64,000 bases of DNA, taken from positions 124,001 through 188,000 of the forward strand of contig NZ_CP048882.1 in NCBI RefSeq assembly GCF_015910445.1, in the 5' to 3' direction. This document shows, one piece after another, positions 42,983-50,013 of this stretch (the stretch's first letter is position 1; the number at the start of each line of letters is the position of its first letter). The notes beneath the pieces were generated by a model that searched no databases, was not told where the DNA came from, and was given only the letters and a program-made list of their open reading frames with translations. The position numbers were made by a program, and so were the translations under genes. This stretch comes from Streptomyces bathyalis. Lineage in GTDB: Bacteria > Actinomycetota > Actinomycetes > Streptomycetales > Streptomycetaceae.

Positions 42983-43402
42983 TCAGCGTCGGCGCGTGGT
43001 CACCGACACCGGCCCAGGCGCCGGCGCCTGTGACGGGGCCGAGGTGCAGGGCTCGGGTTCGGGCGTGCAGGCGACAGCGGGTGTGAAGGCGTTGAGGTAG
43101 ATGCGGGTGGTGTTGTAGCGGAAGTTGCGGCGTTCGATCTGCCGCTCCAGCTGCCGGATCAGTTCCTCCTCCCGCTCGGGCGGGTGCGGGCGGGAGGTGA
43201 GCCGGGCGCGGAGGACTTCCGTCTCTTCGGTCCAGGCGAGGAGTTGGAGGAAGGTCTCGGCGACGATGCGGGGCACCGGGCAGTCCTCCCAGCACAGGGA
43301 GGCTTCATCGGCCGGGGTATCGAAGGTGTCCTCGATGCGCTGGGCCAGGTCCTTCACGCGTCGGCGGAAGCGGCGGGTATCGGGCGTCGGCAGTGCGGGC
43401 AT
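42983..43402 (-). CDS. Hypothetical coiled protein, 139 aa
   Basis: The start is ATG 43402 (MPALPTPDTRRF) with AGGAGG 12 nt upstream; starts further up would swallow that site. Residues 10-110 are helical and charged (RRVKDLAQRIEDTFDTPADE, then ERIEELIRQLERQIERRNFR-like segment), likely a coiled coil. The tail is Pro/Thr-rich. Neighbours on both sides are unknown proteins of the same strand. Confidence 0.65.
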   Translation of the reverse strand: MPALPTPDTRRFRRRVKDLAQRIEDTFDTPADEASLCWEDCPVPRIVAETFLQLLAWTEETEVLRARLTSRPHPPEREEELIRQLERQIERRNFRYNTTRIYLNAFTPAVACTPEPEPCTSAPSQAPAPGPVSVTTRRR

Positions 43403-43422
43403 GCGGGAAGTAGCCCTCCTTG

Positions 43423-44106
43423 TCATCGGTGTCGCCAGGCAGCCGGCCAACTGCCGGCACCAGGTGCGGGCGCCGAAGCGGCTGTGCCGGGTCGGCGGGA
43501 GTCGGTGAGCGCATGGCGGCCGGCGTCGGTGACGGTCACGGGCTGGCCCGCGTGCAGTGGGTGGCTCTCGTCGCGCTGGAGGAGACCGGCCTTCTCCAGG
43601 CGCTGGAACTCGCTGTAGGGCACGCGGGTACCGGAGGCGGTCACTACCGACAGCCGCTGGGTGAGCAAGTGCTCGTGGAGCTTGGCCCCTTGGGAGACGG
43701 CCAGTAGCGCGGCGACGTCCGCGGGCGCCAGCTCCGGTGCAGCTCCTTGCCGTTGCGTACGGGCGGCCTGCTCCACGGGCTGCAGAGCGTTGATGACGTC
43801 GGCCTGTCGGGCGTCCCGGGTGGCGGCGGCGCCTCGAAGTTGGTCGACGGTGCGGTCGATACGGGTGAAGAGTGCGGCGTCGACGTCGAACTCGCCTGAG
43901 GCCAGGCGGGCCAGCAGGACGCGGTGGAAGGTGACGCCGGTGACGGCCTTGGCCAGGTCGCGGTGAGCATCGACCACTCGGCTGGTGGGTTCATCGAGCA
44001 GGCCTCGCTCGTGGTGCTGCCACAGGATCTCGATGCTGTGGCCGGTTGCGGCTTCGATGCGCTGATCGAGCGGAGTGAGCGCCTGGTGCGGGGGCGTGGA
44101 CGACAT
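43423..44106 (-). CDS. Hypothetical protein with C-terminal winged-helix-like region, 227 aa
   Basis: ATG 44106. The N-terminus (LDQRIEAATGHSIEILWQHH and GLLDEPTSRVVDAHRDLAKA) is helical. Residues ~125-200 (LAPADVAALLAVSQGAKLHE, then SEFQRLEKAGLLQRDESHPL and PVTVTDAGRHALTDSR) read like a winged helix, similar in style to the HxlR-like proteins further along this strand. It may therefore be another DNA-binding component of the block. Confidence 0.65.
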   Translation of the reverse strand: MSSTPPHQALTPLDQRIEAATGHSIEILWQHHERGLLDEPTSRVVDAHRDLAKAVTGVTFHRVLLARLASGEFDVDAALFTRIDRTVDQLRGAAATRDARQADVINALQPVEQAARTQRQGAAPELAPADVAALLAVSQGAKLHEHLLTQRLSVVTASGTRVPYSEFQRLEKAGLLQRDESHPLHAGQPVTVTDAGRHALTDSRRPGTAASAPAPGAGSWPAAWRHR

Positions 44107-44131
44107 GAAGTTGGTACTCCTGGTCGCATGG

Positions 44132-44623
44132 TCAGGCCGGCGTGCTGGGGGTGGTGATGTGCCGTAGCGGCAGGCGTACTTCGACCTGTCCGGCCTGCGC
44201 GTCTCCCGGGTGGGGCCCAGGGCGCGCAGCAGACCGAGGGCCGGGGGTGTTGGCCAGGTCGGTGTAGGCGGTCAGGGTGTGCGCGCCACGGTCGAGGCCA
44301 TGTCGCGCGGCGTGCCGGGTCAGGGCGGTGCCGACGCCCCGCCGGTGGAAGTCATCGGCCACCTGCAGTCCGAGGTCCACGACGCCCGGCTCACCGAAGA
44401 CCGCACCGAGCGACGCCAGCCCTGTCACCTCGCCGGTGGCGGCATCGAGGCTGATCCAGCAGCAACAGCGGGACATCAGGTGTTCGATGACGCCTCGCCG
44501 AACGGTCCGACGGCCCCAGCGGCTGTGCAGGCTCCGCGGCGAGCAGCGACGGTGGAAGGCGTCGATCGCAGGCCAGTCGCCGGCGCCCGCCGAACGGATC
44601 CGCGGACCAGTACGCAGGCTCAG
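44132..44623 (-). CDS. GNAT-family N-acetyltransferase, unusual start
   Basis: The acetyltransferase signature is spread over the whole frame: PRIRSAGAGDWPAIDAFHRR and CSPRSLHSRWGRRTVRRGVI at the start, WISLDAATGEVTGLASLGAV, then VVDLGLQVADDFHRRGVGTA (motif A, R-R-G-V-G-T-A). The only ATG (44476) would cut off the first ~49 residues, so translation probably starts further up. The frame overlaps the upstream stop at a CTG (CTGA, 44623-44620). CTG initiation, or an indel near the start, are both possible. Substrate unknown; it lies between two unknown genes of the block. Confidence 0.65.
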   Translation of the reverse strand: MSLRTGPRIRSAGAGDWPAIDAFHRRCSPRSLHSRWGRRTVRRGVIEHLMSRCCCWISLDAATGEVTGLASLGAVFGEPGVVDLGLQVADDFHRRGVGTALTRHAARHGLDRGAHTLTAYTDLANTPGPRSAARPGPHPGDAQAGQVEVRLPLRHITTPSTPA

Positions 44624-45213
44624 TGGGCGTAGGTGCGCAGGGCGGACACCAGTGCGCTGCGGCGGTAGGACTTGCGGCGGCGGCCATCGGGCAGCGTGAT
44701 GTCGCGGGTCTGCACGTCGTAGGGAGCGAGCAGTTGCGCGAGCCGGGCCTGGGTCAGCTCGGCGAAGAGCCAGCGCCCGCCCGCCAGCCCGGGCAGCCGC
44801 CGCAGCATGTCCACCAGGTCGCCTGAGGCCATCGCCTCGGGGTCACCAAGGTCGGCGAAGACCTCCAGGCACTGCTCAAGAATGCCGCCGGCCGGTGCCA
44901 CATCGCTGGGGCAGTAGAGGAAGCCCTCCTCCTCTTCCTCGGCCGTGCAGCAGCACTGGCTGGAGAGCAGCTCGGTGAGGACGTGGCCCAGCGCGAGGCG
45001 CTCGACGAGAAGGTCGGTGAGCTGCTTGAGCTGCTCGGTCGCGCTCATACCCGATGGCGGGGTGTTCGCCGCGGTGCGCAGCCGCCGGTCGAGGGCCTGG
45101 ATGTCGCGGTAGGTCTCCAGGATGTCCCGGTGCCGGGGGTTCTCCTGCTCCGGTTCCTGGTCCAGAAGACAGTCGCTGAGGGCGTCGAGGATGGTGGGGA
45201 ATCGCGTCGTCAT
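44620..45213 (-). CDS. Hypothetical protein with DUF3631-like C-terminus, 197 aa
   Basis: ATG 45213 overlaps the stop of the RelE-like gene (ATGA). The N-terminal ~100 residues are helical (LETYRDIQALDRRLRTAANT, then LKQLTDLLVERLALGHVLTE), with a Cys triplet followed by a run of Glu (Q-C-C-C-T-A-E-E-E-E-E). The last ~45 residues (LTQARLAQLLAPYDVQTRDI then TLPDGRRRKSYRRSALVSAL) resemble the winged-helix tail of DUF3631 proteins linked to plasmid replication. Whether it is an antitoxin for the adjacent RelE-like protein is a reasonable question. Confidence 0.6.
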   Translation of the reverse strand: MTTRFPTILDALSDCLLDQEPEQENPRHRDILETYRDIQALDRRLRTAANTPPSGMSATEQLKQLTDLLVERLALGHVLTELLSSQCCCTAEEEEEGFLYCPSDVAPAGGILEQCLEVFADLGDPEAMASGDLVDMLRRLPGLAGGRWLFAELTQARLAQLLAPYDVQTRDITLPDGRRRKSYRRSALVSALRTYAH

Positions 45214-45671
45214 CGGACTGGGCCTTTCGGAAGCATCGCGGGTGCGGGCAGACGGACGGGCGGTGCGGGCTTGGGAATCGGCCGCTGGGCGTCCAGTTGC
45301 GGGGAGCGGGCTCGGGCGGCGTGGGTGGCGGCGCTGACGGGGCGGTGGTTCATCCCGAGCCGGGCGGCGACGGTGTCGTAGACGTCGTGGCCGGCGCGCG
45401 GCCGGACCGCCAGTACGTGGATCTCGGTGGGGTGGGTGGAGGTCGGCGGGGCCGGGCGCTGGGCGTAGACCAGGCGGTATTGGGCGCGGCGGTCGACGAG
45501 GAGCTTGCGGTAGCCGGAAAGGTCGCCGGTGAGCTTGCTGCCGTGGACCTCTCCGGCCACTACGTCCTGCAGGTGAGAGAGCGCCAAGTCCCGGACATCG
45601 CCCGGGGCTTGCAGCAGGTCGGACAGGGCGCGGGGGTCGAAGGACAGTCCGTACTGCGGCCGGCCGCTCAC
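45210..45671 (-). CDS. RelE/ParE-superfamily toxin-like protein
   Basis: GTG 45671 overlaps the stop of the DUF4913 gene (GTGA). The first ~100 residues match RelE: YGLSFDPRALSDLLQAPGDV, then LQDVVAGEVHGSKLTGDLSG, YRKLLVDRRAQYRLVYAQRP and IHVLAVRPRAGHDVYDTVAA (strand pattern with basic R-Y-R-L-V-Y and a C-terminal G-x-x-x-Y-D-x-A). RelE proteins cut mRNA in the ribosome. The C-terminal ~50 residues are a Pro/Arg tail not found in standard toxins. No RHH, AbrB or Phd-type antitoxin gene is adjacent, so the antidote would be one of the unusual neighbours. Confidence 0.75.
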   Translation of the reverse strand: MSGRPQYGLSFDPRALSDLLQAPGDVRDLALSHLQDVVAGEVHGSKLTGDLSGYRKLLVDRRAQYRLVYAQRPAPPTSTHPTEIHVLAVRPRAGHDVYDTVAARLGMNHRPVSAATHAARARSPQLDAQRPIPKPAPPVRLPAPAMLPKGPVR

Positions 45672-46315
45672 GCCGCCGCCTCCCCCTGCTCCGGCTCGTG
45701 CGCGTCGGAGTGCGTGGAGCGGGTGGAGCGGGTGGAGCGCTTCGGGCCGGGCAGCATGCGGTGGGAGGGGCGGTCCGGGTCGGTCATGCAGGCACTGAGC
45801 GGGCCGCCCGGGCCGCGCACGGCGGCGATGGTGTGGGTGAGGAAGTCGCGGTGCCACACCGCCATCCCCGACAGGCCTGCGTCGGGTTCCTTGTGCTGCT
45901 GGTAGGCCATCCACAGGGCGTGGAGCCAGGCGACGACGTCGTCGTGCTCCTGCCAGCGCATGCACCACGGGGCGGCGGTGGAGACCTCCGTCCCGTAGGT
46001 GTCCATCAGGAAGTCATCGACCCAGTCGGTGAGGGCGTCGAGTTCGTTCTCGAACGCCTCGCCCTCCAGCTCCAGGATCGGCCGCGGCTCCGGCGGCGCC
46101 GCCGGAAGCTCCGGCATCCCCGGCATCGGGAAGGCGGCCGGTGACGAGCGGGGGGAGGCGGAGGGTGGCGTGGCCACGTGGTCGAGCACATGGGCCTGTT
46201 GGGCGGACTGTTCCATCAGCCCGCGGACGGTGGCCTCCAGGTCTTCCAGCCCCGATTCGGGCACGCGCACGGGATCCATCTCGCCTTCGTCGCGAGGGTC
46301 GGTGAATTCAGGCAC
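45668..46315 (-). CDS. DUF4913 protein, first gene of a minus-strand operon
   Basis: I start at GTG 46315 (VPEFTDPRDEGEMDPV) because AAGGAG lies 8 nt upstream and would otherwise be coding. The N-terminal ~90 residues are acidic and Pro-rich; residues ~100-165 (YGTEVSTAAPWCMRWQEHDD then VVAWLHALWMAYQQHKEPDA) are the DUF4913 core with its W-C-x-x-W and the W-x-R-D-F-L-T-H end. Such proteins are plasmid- and integrative-element-associated in Streptomyces. It overlaps the RelE-like gene, and the perfect dyad motif lies 65-90 bp upstream of it. Confidence 0.8.
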   Translation of the reverse strand: MPEFTDPRDEGEMDPVRVPESGLEDLEATVRGLMEQSAQQAHVLDHVATPPSASPRSSPAAFPMPGMPELPAAPPEPRPILELEGEAFENELDALTDWVDDFLMDTYGTEVSTAAPWCMRWQEHDDVVAWLHALWMAYQQHKEPDAGLSGMAVWHRDFLTHTIAAVRGPGGPLSACMTDPDRPSHRMLPGPKRSTRSTRSTHSDAHEPEQGEAAA

Positions 46316-46378
46316 AGAGATCTCTCCTTGCAGCCGCATTCGACACGTCGGGGAAATGCGGCTACAAGGATCCGGCCA

Positions 46379-46421
46379 ATCCCCGGTTTGCCTAACCGGG
46401 GATCAGCGGCTATAACCAGGC
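46379..46421. promoter_or_regulatory. Dyad operator copy 1 (perfect), upstream of the DUF4913 operon
   Basis: ATCCCCGGTT (46379-46388), TGCCT, AACCGGGGAT (46394-46403) is a perfect 10-bp inverted repeat, followed by CAGCGGCTATAACCAGGC. The flank recurs at copy 2. It is positioned where a repressor or a promoter-bound protein would act on the minus-strand operon. Confidence 0.7.
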
Positions 46422-46479
46422 GCTGCGGAAGCGGACACCCCCCGGCGACGCCCGCTATCCGTCCCCGCCTGAATTCGAG

Positions 46480-47235
46480 TCAGGCGGCCAGGGTGCAGTC
46501 CTCCTGGGTGAGCAACTGCTGCTGCGTCTCCTTCAACCGGTCTGCCGCAATGGTGCTGTAGCGCTTGGTCTTCTCGGCGCCGATGAAGTCGCGGCCTTCC
46601 AGCAGCGCAGCGACTCCGGTCGAGCCGGAGCCGGCGCAGAAGTCCAGGACGGTACCCTGCGACGGGCAGATCTTCACCAGCTCCCGCATCACCGAGACCG
46701 GCTTCTGCGTGATGTGCCGGCGGCTCTTCCCGGAAGGCTGCGAGGCGCTGTAGAGGCCGGGCAGGCAGACGGGATTGCGAGCAGCGTCGACGGGCCCGTT
46801 GGACGCCCACAGGATGAACTCGCAGTTCTGCGTGAAGCGCCCCTTCTGCGGCCGGGCCTGCGGCTTGTGCCAGGTCAGAATGCCGCGCCACAGCCAGCCG
46901 GCGGCCTGGATCGCATCGGAGGAGACCGGCAGCTGCCGCCAGTCGCTGAAGATCAGCGCCGTCCCGCCGGTCTTCGTCAGCCGGTGGGCTTCAGTCATGA
47001 TCTGCGTGAGCCAGAAGCCATAGGAGCGCTGGTCCATGTTCTCGCCGGTGAAGTCCGGCAGGTCATGCGCGGCGTCGGCGGAGGTGTACTTCTGCCGCGC
47101 CGTGCGGCTGGTGCGCTCCTTCGCGGTACGCCCACCGGAGTTGTAGGGCGGGTCGGTGATGACGCTGTCCACGCAGTCATCCGGTAGTCCAGCGAGCACC
47201 GTCAGCGCGTCGCCATGGTGCAGGGAAAAAGGCAA
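46480..47235 (-). CDS. DNA (adenine-type) methyltransferase, beta-class layout
   Basis: 251 residues. The catalytic DPPY (SVITDPPYNSGG, residues ~24-35) comes first, and the AdoMet-binding motif FCAGSGSTGVAA comes near the C-terminus (~200), the DPPY-before-FxGxG order of the beta class of N6-adenine or N4-cytosine methyltransferases. Target-recognition residues lie between them. ATG 47235 lies near TTTCCCTGC (weak ribosome site). No restriction endonuclease gene is adjacent, so it is likely an orphan enzyme; roles could be anti-restriction of the element or epigenetic control. Confidence 0.85.
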   Translation of the reverse strand: MPFSLHHGDALTVLAGLPDDCVDSVITDPPYNSGGRTAKERTSRTARQKYTSADAAHDLPDFTGENMDQRSYGFWLTQIMTEAHRLTKTGGTALIFSDWRQLPVSSDAIQAAGWLWRGILTWHKPQARPQKGRFTQNCEFILWASNGPVDAARNPVCLPGLYSASQPSGKSRRHITQKPVSVMRELVKICPSQGTVLDFCAGSGSTGVAALLEGRDFIGAEKTKRYSTIAADRLKETQQQLLTQEDCTLAA

Positions 47236-47755
47236 AGAGGCACCCCAATTCGGTTCAAGGGCAAGGTGGGAAGGAGACTCCCGCTCGCGATTCGCGCGGC
47301 TCCCTCGAGACGGCCACGAGGTGACGGGATTTCAGGAATTCGGGGAGGGAGGCAGCGAGGGGAGGATACAAATTGTACGGGCCGATCGCCGGTTGGCCAC
47401 GGTCACCGTTCAACAGGCCCGGAATAGAGCCTTGATCGTCGATTTTTTGGTCAACCGGGGATCCGGGCTTACTGTTTTGCAACCACCCGGCGAACTCCGC
47501 CCGGGCCATCCCCCCACCCCCCGATTCCTCGGCGCGCAGCACCGCTGCCCCGTCACGGCGCAGTGCGCGAGCAGCAACTCGCGCCGATGCGCCGAAGCCT
47601 TGCGATCACCTACCGCACCGGCCGTCGCCCTTTCCCGCTCCACACCCATACGGCCGGCAACCACTGCTTCGAAGGAACACCGCTGTGACACTCCCCTGCC
47701 CGCAACCGCCTGACCCTCCGCCGCTTGAGGCCAACCCGCCCGGAGCGATGACCGG
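47236..47755. other. Divergent intergenic region with a dyad half-site
   Basis: No gene is convincing in this 520-bp region between the minus-strand methyltransferase and the plus-strand T4SS-like cluster. It contains AACCGGGGAT at 47453-47462, identical to the right arm of the operator copies, but its left arm is not conserved. It may be a promoter region for both directions, linking methyltransferase and transfer genes to the same factor. Confidence 0.5.
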
Positions 47756-48877
47756 TTGAAGGGCGCAGCCGCCGTCATCGGCGCTCTGTGCCTGTCCCCT
47801 CTCCTCCTCGTCGGCACCGTCTCCACGGCACACAGCGCCGCCGCTGCCTCCTCCGCCGACTGCGCCACGGATACGAACATCGACACCGGTGCCGTCGCCC
47901 GTAAGGTCGCCGCGATCCTCGACGGCAACAAGTCCGGGAAGAGCATTCGGGTCGAGGGCCTGGACCTGCCCGGCGAGCAGATCCCCAACGCCAAGACCAT
48001 CGTCGCCACCGGTTTCTCGCTAAAGGTGCCCGAGCGCGGCCAACGCGTCGCGCTGGCCACCGCGATGCAGGAATCCCGCCTGCGGAACCTGCCCTCGGGG
48101 GACCGTGACAGCCTCGGGCTGTTCCAGCAGCGGCCCAGCCAGGGCTGGGGAAGCCCGCAGCAGTTGCGCGACCCGGTCTACGCGTCCACGAAGTTCTACA
48201 AGGCCCTGCTCTCGGTCGACGGCTGGCAGCAGATGACCCTCGCTCAGGCCGCCCAGGCCGTGCAGAAGTCCGCCTTCCCCGATGCGTATGCGCAGTGGGA
48301 GAAGCTGACCCGCGCCCTGCACACAGGCGTGGTCAAGACCCTCCCGAACAGCGGCGGTGCGAACGGCGCCGGTTCCGCTCCCGGCGGCCGGGCTTCCGGG
48401 CCGGGGTGTGCTCCGGGCGAGGACGGCTCGGGATACGGGCCGATCCCGGAGGGCACGGTCCCGAAGGGCTACACGATTCCCCAGGACGCTCCGGCGAAGG
48501 TGCGCACCGCGATCACGTGGTCAATGCGGCAGTTGGGCACTCCGTATCAGTGGGGTGGCAGCTGCACCGACGCCCACGGGCCGGACCCGATGAAGCGCTG
48601 CGACTGCAGTTCGCTCATGCAGCAGGCCTACGCCAAGGCCGGCATCGAGCTGACCCGCACCACCTACACCCAGGTGAACGAGGGGAAGCCGGTATCGCCG
48701 AAGGCACTCAAGGCCGGCGATCTGCTCTTCGCACGCGGCAGCGCCGCACGCCCCGAACACGTCGGCATCGCACTCGGCCGAGACCTGGTCCTCAACGCGC
48801 CTCGCACCGGTAAGCCGGTGCGCATCGAGCCGATCAAGGACTGGGACATCCTCGCCGCCCTCCGCGTCACCTCCTGA
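47756..48877 (+). CDS. VirB1-like transglycosylase fused to NlpC/P60 peptidase
   Basis: 373 residues from TTG 47756. A signal/membrane helix (GAAAVIGALCLSPLLLVGTV) leads to an SLT-like domain (RVALATAMQESRLRNLPSGD with Glu ~106, then SLGLFQQRPSQGWG). A Ser/Gly linker and then an NlpC/P60 domain follow: RCDCSSLMQQAYAKAGIELT (Cys284) and a later RPEHVGIALG His. Such dual wall hydrolases open the peptidoglycan for conjugation channels in Gram-positive hosts. It heads the transfer cluster. Confidence 0.85.
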   Translation: MKGAAAVIGALCLSPLLLVGTVSTAHSAAAASSADCATDTNIDTGAVARKVAAILDGNKSGKSIRVEGLDLPGEQIPNAKTIVATGFSLKVPERGQRVALATAMQESRLRNLPSGDRDSLGLFQQRPSQGWGSPQQLRDPVYASTKFYKALLSVDGWQQMTLAQAAQAVQKSAFPDAYAQWEKLTRALHTGVVKTLPNSGGANGAGSAPGGRASGPGCAPGEDGSGYGPIPEGTVPKGYTIPQDAPAKVRTAITWSMRQLGTPYQWGGSCTDAHGPDPMKRCDCSSLMQQAYAKAGIELTRTTYTQVNEGKPVSPKALKAGDLLFARGSAARPEHVGIALGRDLVLNAPRTGKPVRIEPIKDWDILAALRVTS

Positions 48878-48972
48878 CGCCCACGGCCTGCGCTCCAGCG
48901 CCGCCTCCTCCTTCTCCCCCTCTTTCCGCAGTGCCGTCGCTGGCCTGCGTCAGCAAGGAGCTCCGACACGCC

Positions 48973-49281
48973 ATGCCTTTGTCCGACCGTCTGATCCATC
49001 TCGCCTACGACCCTGGCATCTCCCCCAAGGGAGGCGGGCTGCCCGGTCTCGCCGTCCTGCAGAAGGTCGTCTCCTCGATCAACCTCTTCGGCATCATCGC
49101 CGTCGTCGGCGCGCTCGCCGTCTCCCTGGGCGTATGGGCCTGGGGCCACCACTCCGGCGGTCACCAGGCTGAGGCCAACGGCAAGAAGGGAGCCGTCATC
49201 TCCACCGGCGCGGCCCTGGGCCTGGGCGCAGCCAACGGCATCGTCGCCTTCTTCTCCGCCCTCGGGTCGCAGGTGAAGTGA
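48973..49281 (+). CDS. Small membrane protein, VirB2-like position
   Basis: 102 residues from ATG 48973 with AAGGAG 12 nt upstream. Two hydrophobic segments (LFGIIAVVGALAVSLGVWAW; STGAALGLGAANGIVAFFSA) flank a short basic loop (GGHQAEANGKKGAV). The size and the two-helix topology resemble VirB2/TrbC-type pilin subunits, and the gene order fits, but the sequence is not diagnostic. Confidence 0.65.
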   Translation: MPLSDRLIHLAYDPGISPKGGGLPGLAVLQKVVSSINLFGIIAVVGALAVSLGVWAWGHHSGGHQAEANGKKGAVISTGAALGLGAANGIVAFFSALGSQVK

Positions 49282-49979
49282 CGATGAAACGATTCTTCGA
49301 CCGTCTCCCTGGTCGCACCGCCGGCTTCGGCCGCACTGAGAGATGGCCTGTGGGCCGGCGCATCACCGCGGTCGCGGTCGCTCTCGCGGTCCTCCTCGCC
49401 CTTGCTGGTTTCGCCGCCTGGATGACCGGCCGCAGCGACCAGAGCGACGAGCCGCGTACTCCGCCCGCCTCCACCGGTCCCGCACCCGCACCCTCGGCAT
49501 CCGCGTCCGACGGCGCTGTGGCCGACCCGCCGCAGACCGGCGCACCGCTGACCTACGGGAAGGCGGCGGCGCGGATGCTGTGGACCTACGACACCCGCGA
49601 GACCACACGCGAGCAGCAACTGGCCGGCATGCGCGAGTGGATGACGCGCGAGTCGCGGTATGCGGACTGGGACTCGATCGCCTCGCAGGTGCCGGATCCA
49701 GTGCTGTGGTCGCGGATGCGGGACAACGCCCAGCACGCGAAAGCAGAGGTCGGCGAGGCGCACTATCCGGCCGCGTTCAAGAAGGCCGTCGCGCAGGACC
49801 CCTCTGCGCTGACCGAGGCCTACATCTACGCCGTCACCGTCACCGGCAAACAGAAGATCGCCTGGAAGAGCGCCGGAGGCGGCTCCGGCGCCGAGGGCCG
49901 CAGCGTCACCCTCGCCGTCCAGTGCCGCCCCAACCACTCCTGCGCTCTGGTCGCCATCGCCCCCCAGGTCGCGCCCTGA
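49278..49979 (+). CDS. Single-pass membrane protein, VirB8/TcpC-like candidate
   Basis: GTG 49278 overlaps the preceding stop (GTGA); an ATG lies 6 nt on. One N-terminal helix (ITAVAVALAVLLALAGFAAW) is followed by a Ser/Pro linker and an extracellular alpha-beta domain (MLWTYDTRETTREQQLAGMR, then YIYAVTVTGKQKIAWKSAGG, and VTLAVQCRPNHSCALVAIAP). This topology and size suit VirB8-type scaffold proteins. No diagnostic motif; the inference comes from topology and position. Confidence 0.6.
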   Translation: MTMKRFFDRLPGRTAGFGRTERWPVGRRITAVAVALAVLLALAGFAAWMTGRSDQSDEPRTPPASTGPAPAPSASASDGAVADPPQTGAPLTYGKAAARMLWTYDTRETTREQQLAGMREWMTRESRYADWDSIASQVPDPVLWSRMRDNAQHAKAEVGEAHYPAAFKKAVAQDPSALTEAYIYAVTVTGKQKIAWKSAGGGSGAEGRSVTLAVQCRPNHSCALVAIAPQVAP

Positions 49980-50013
49980 CCCGCCGCTGACACCCGAAGG
50001 GAGGTCTTCTTCA

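Noticed and set aside
47255..47542. 95-codon minus-strand ORF before the methyltransferase
   Set aside because: No ribosome site, low-complexity composition, and it spans the dyad half-site and likely promoter region.
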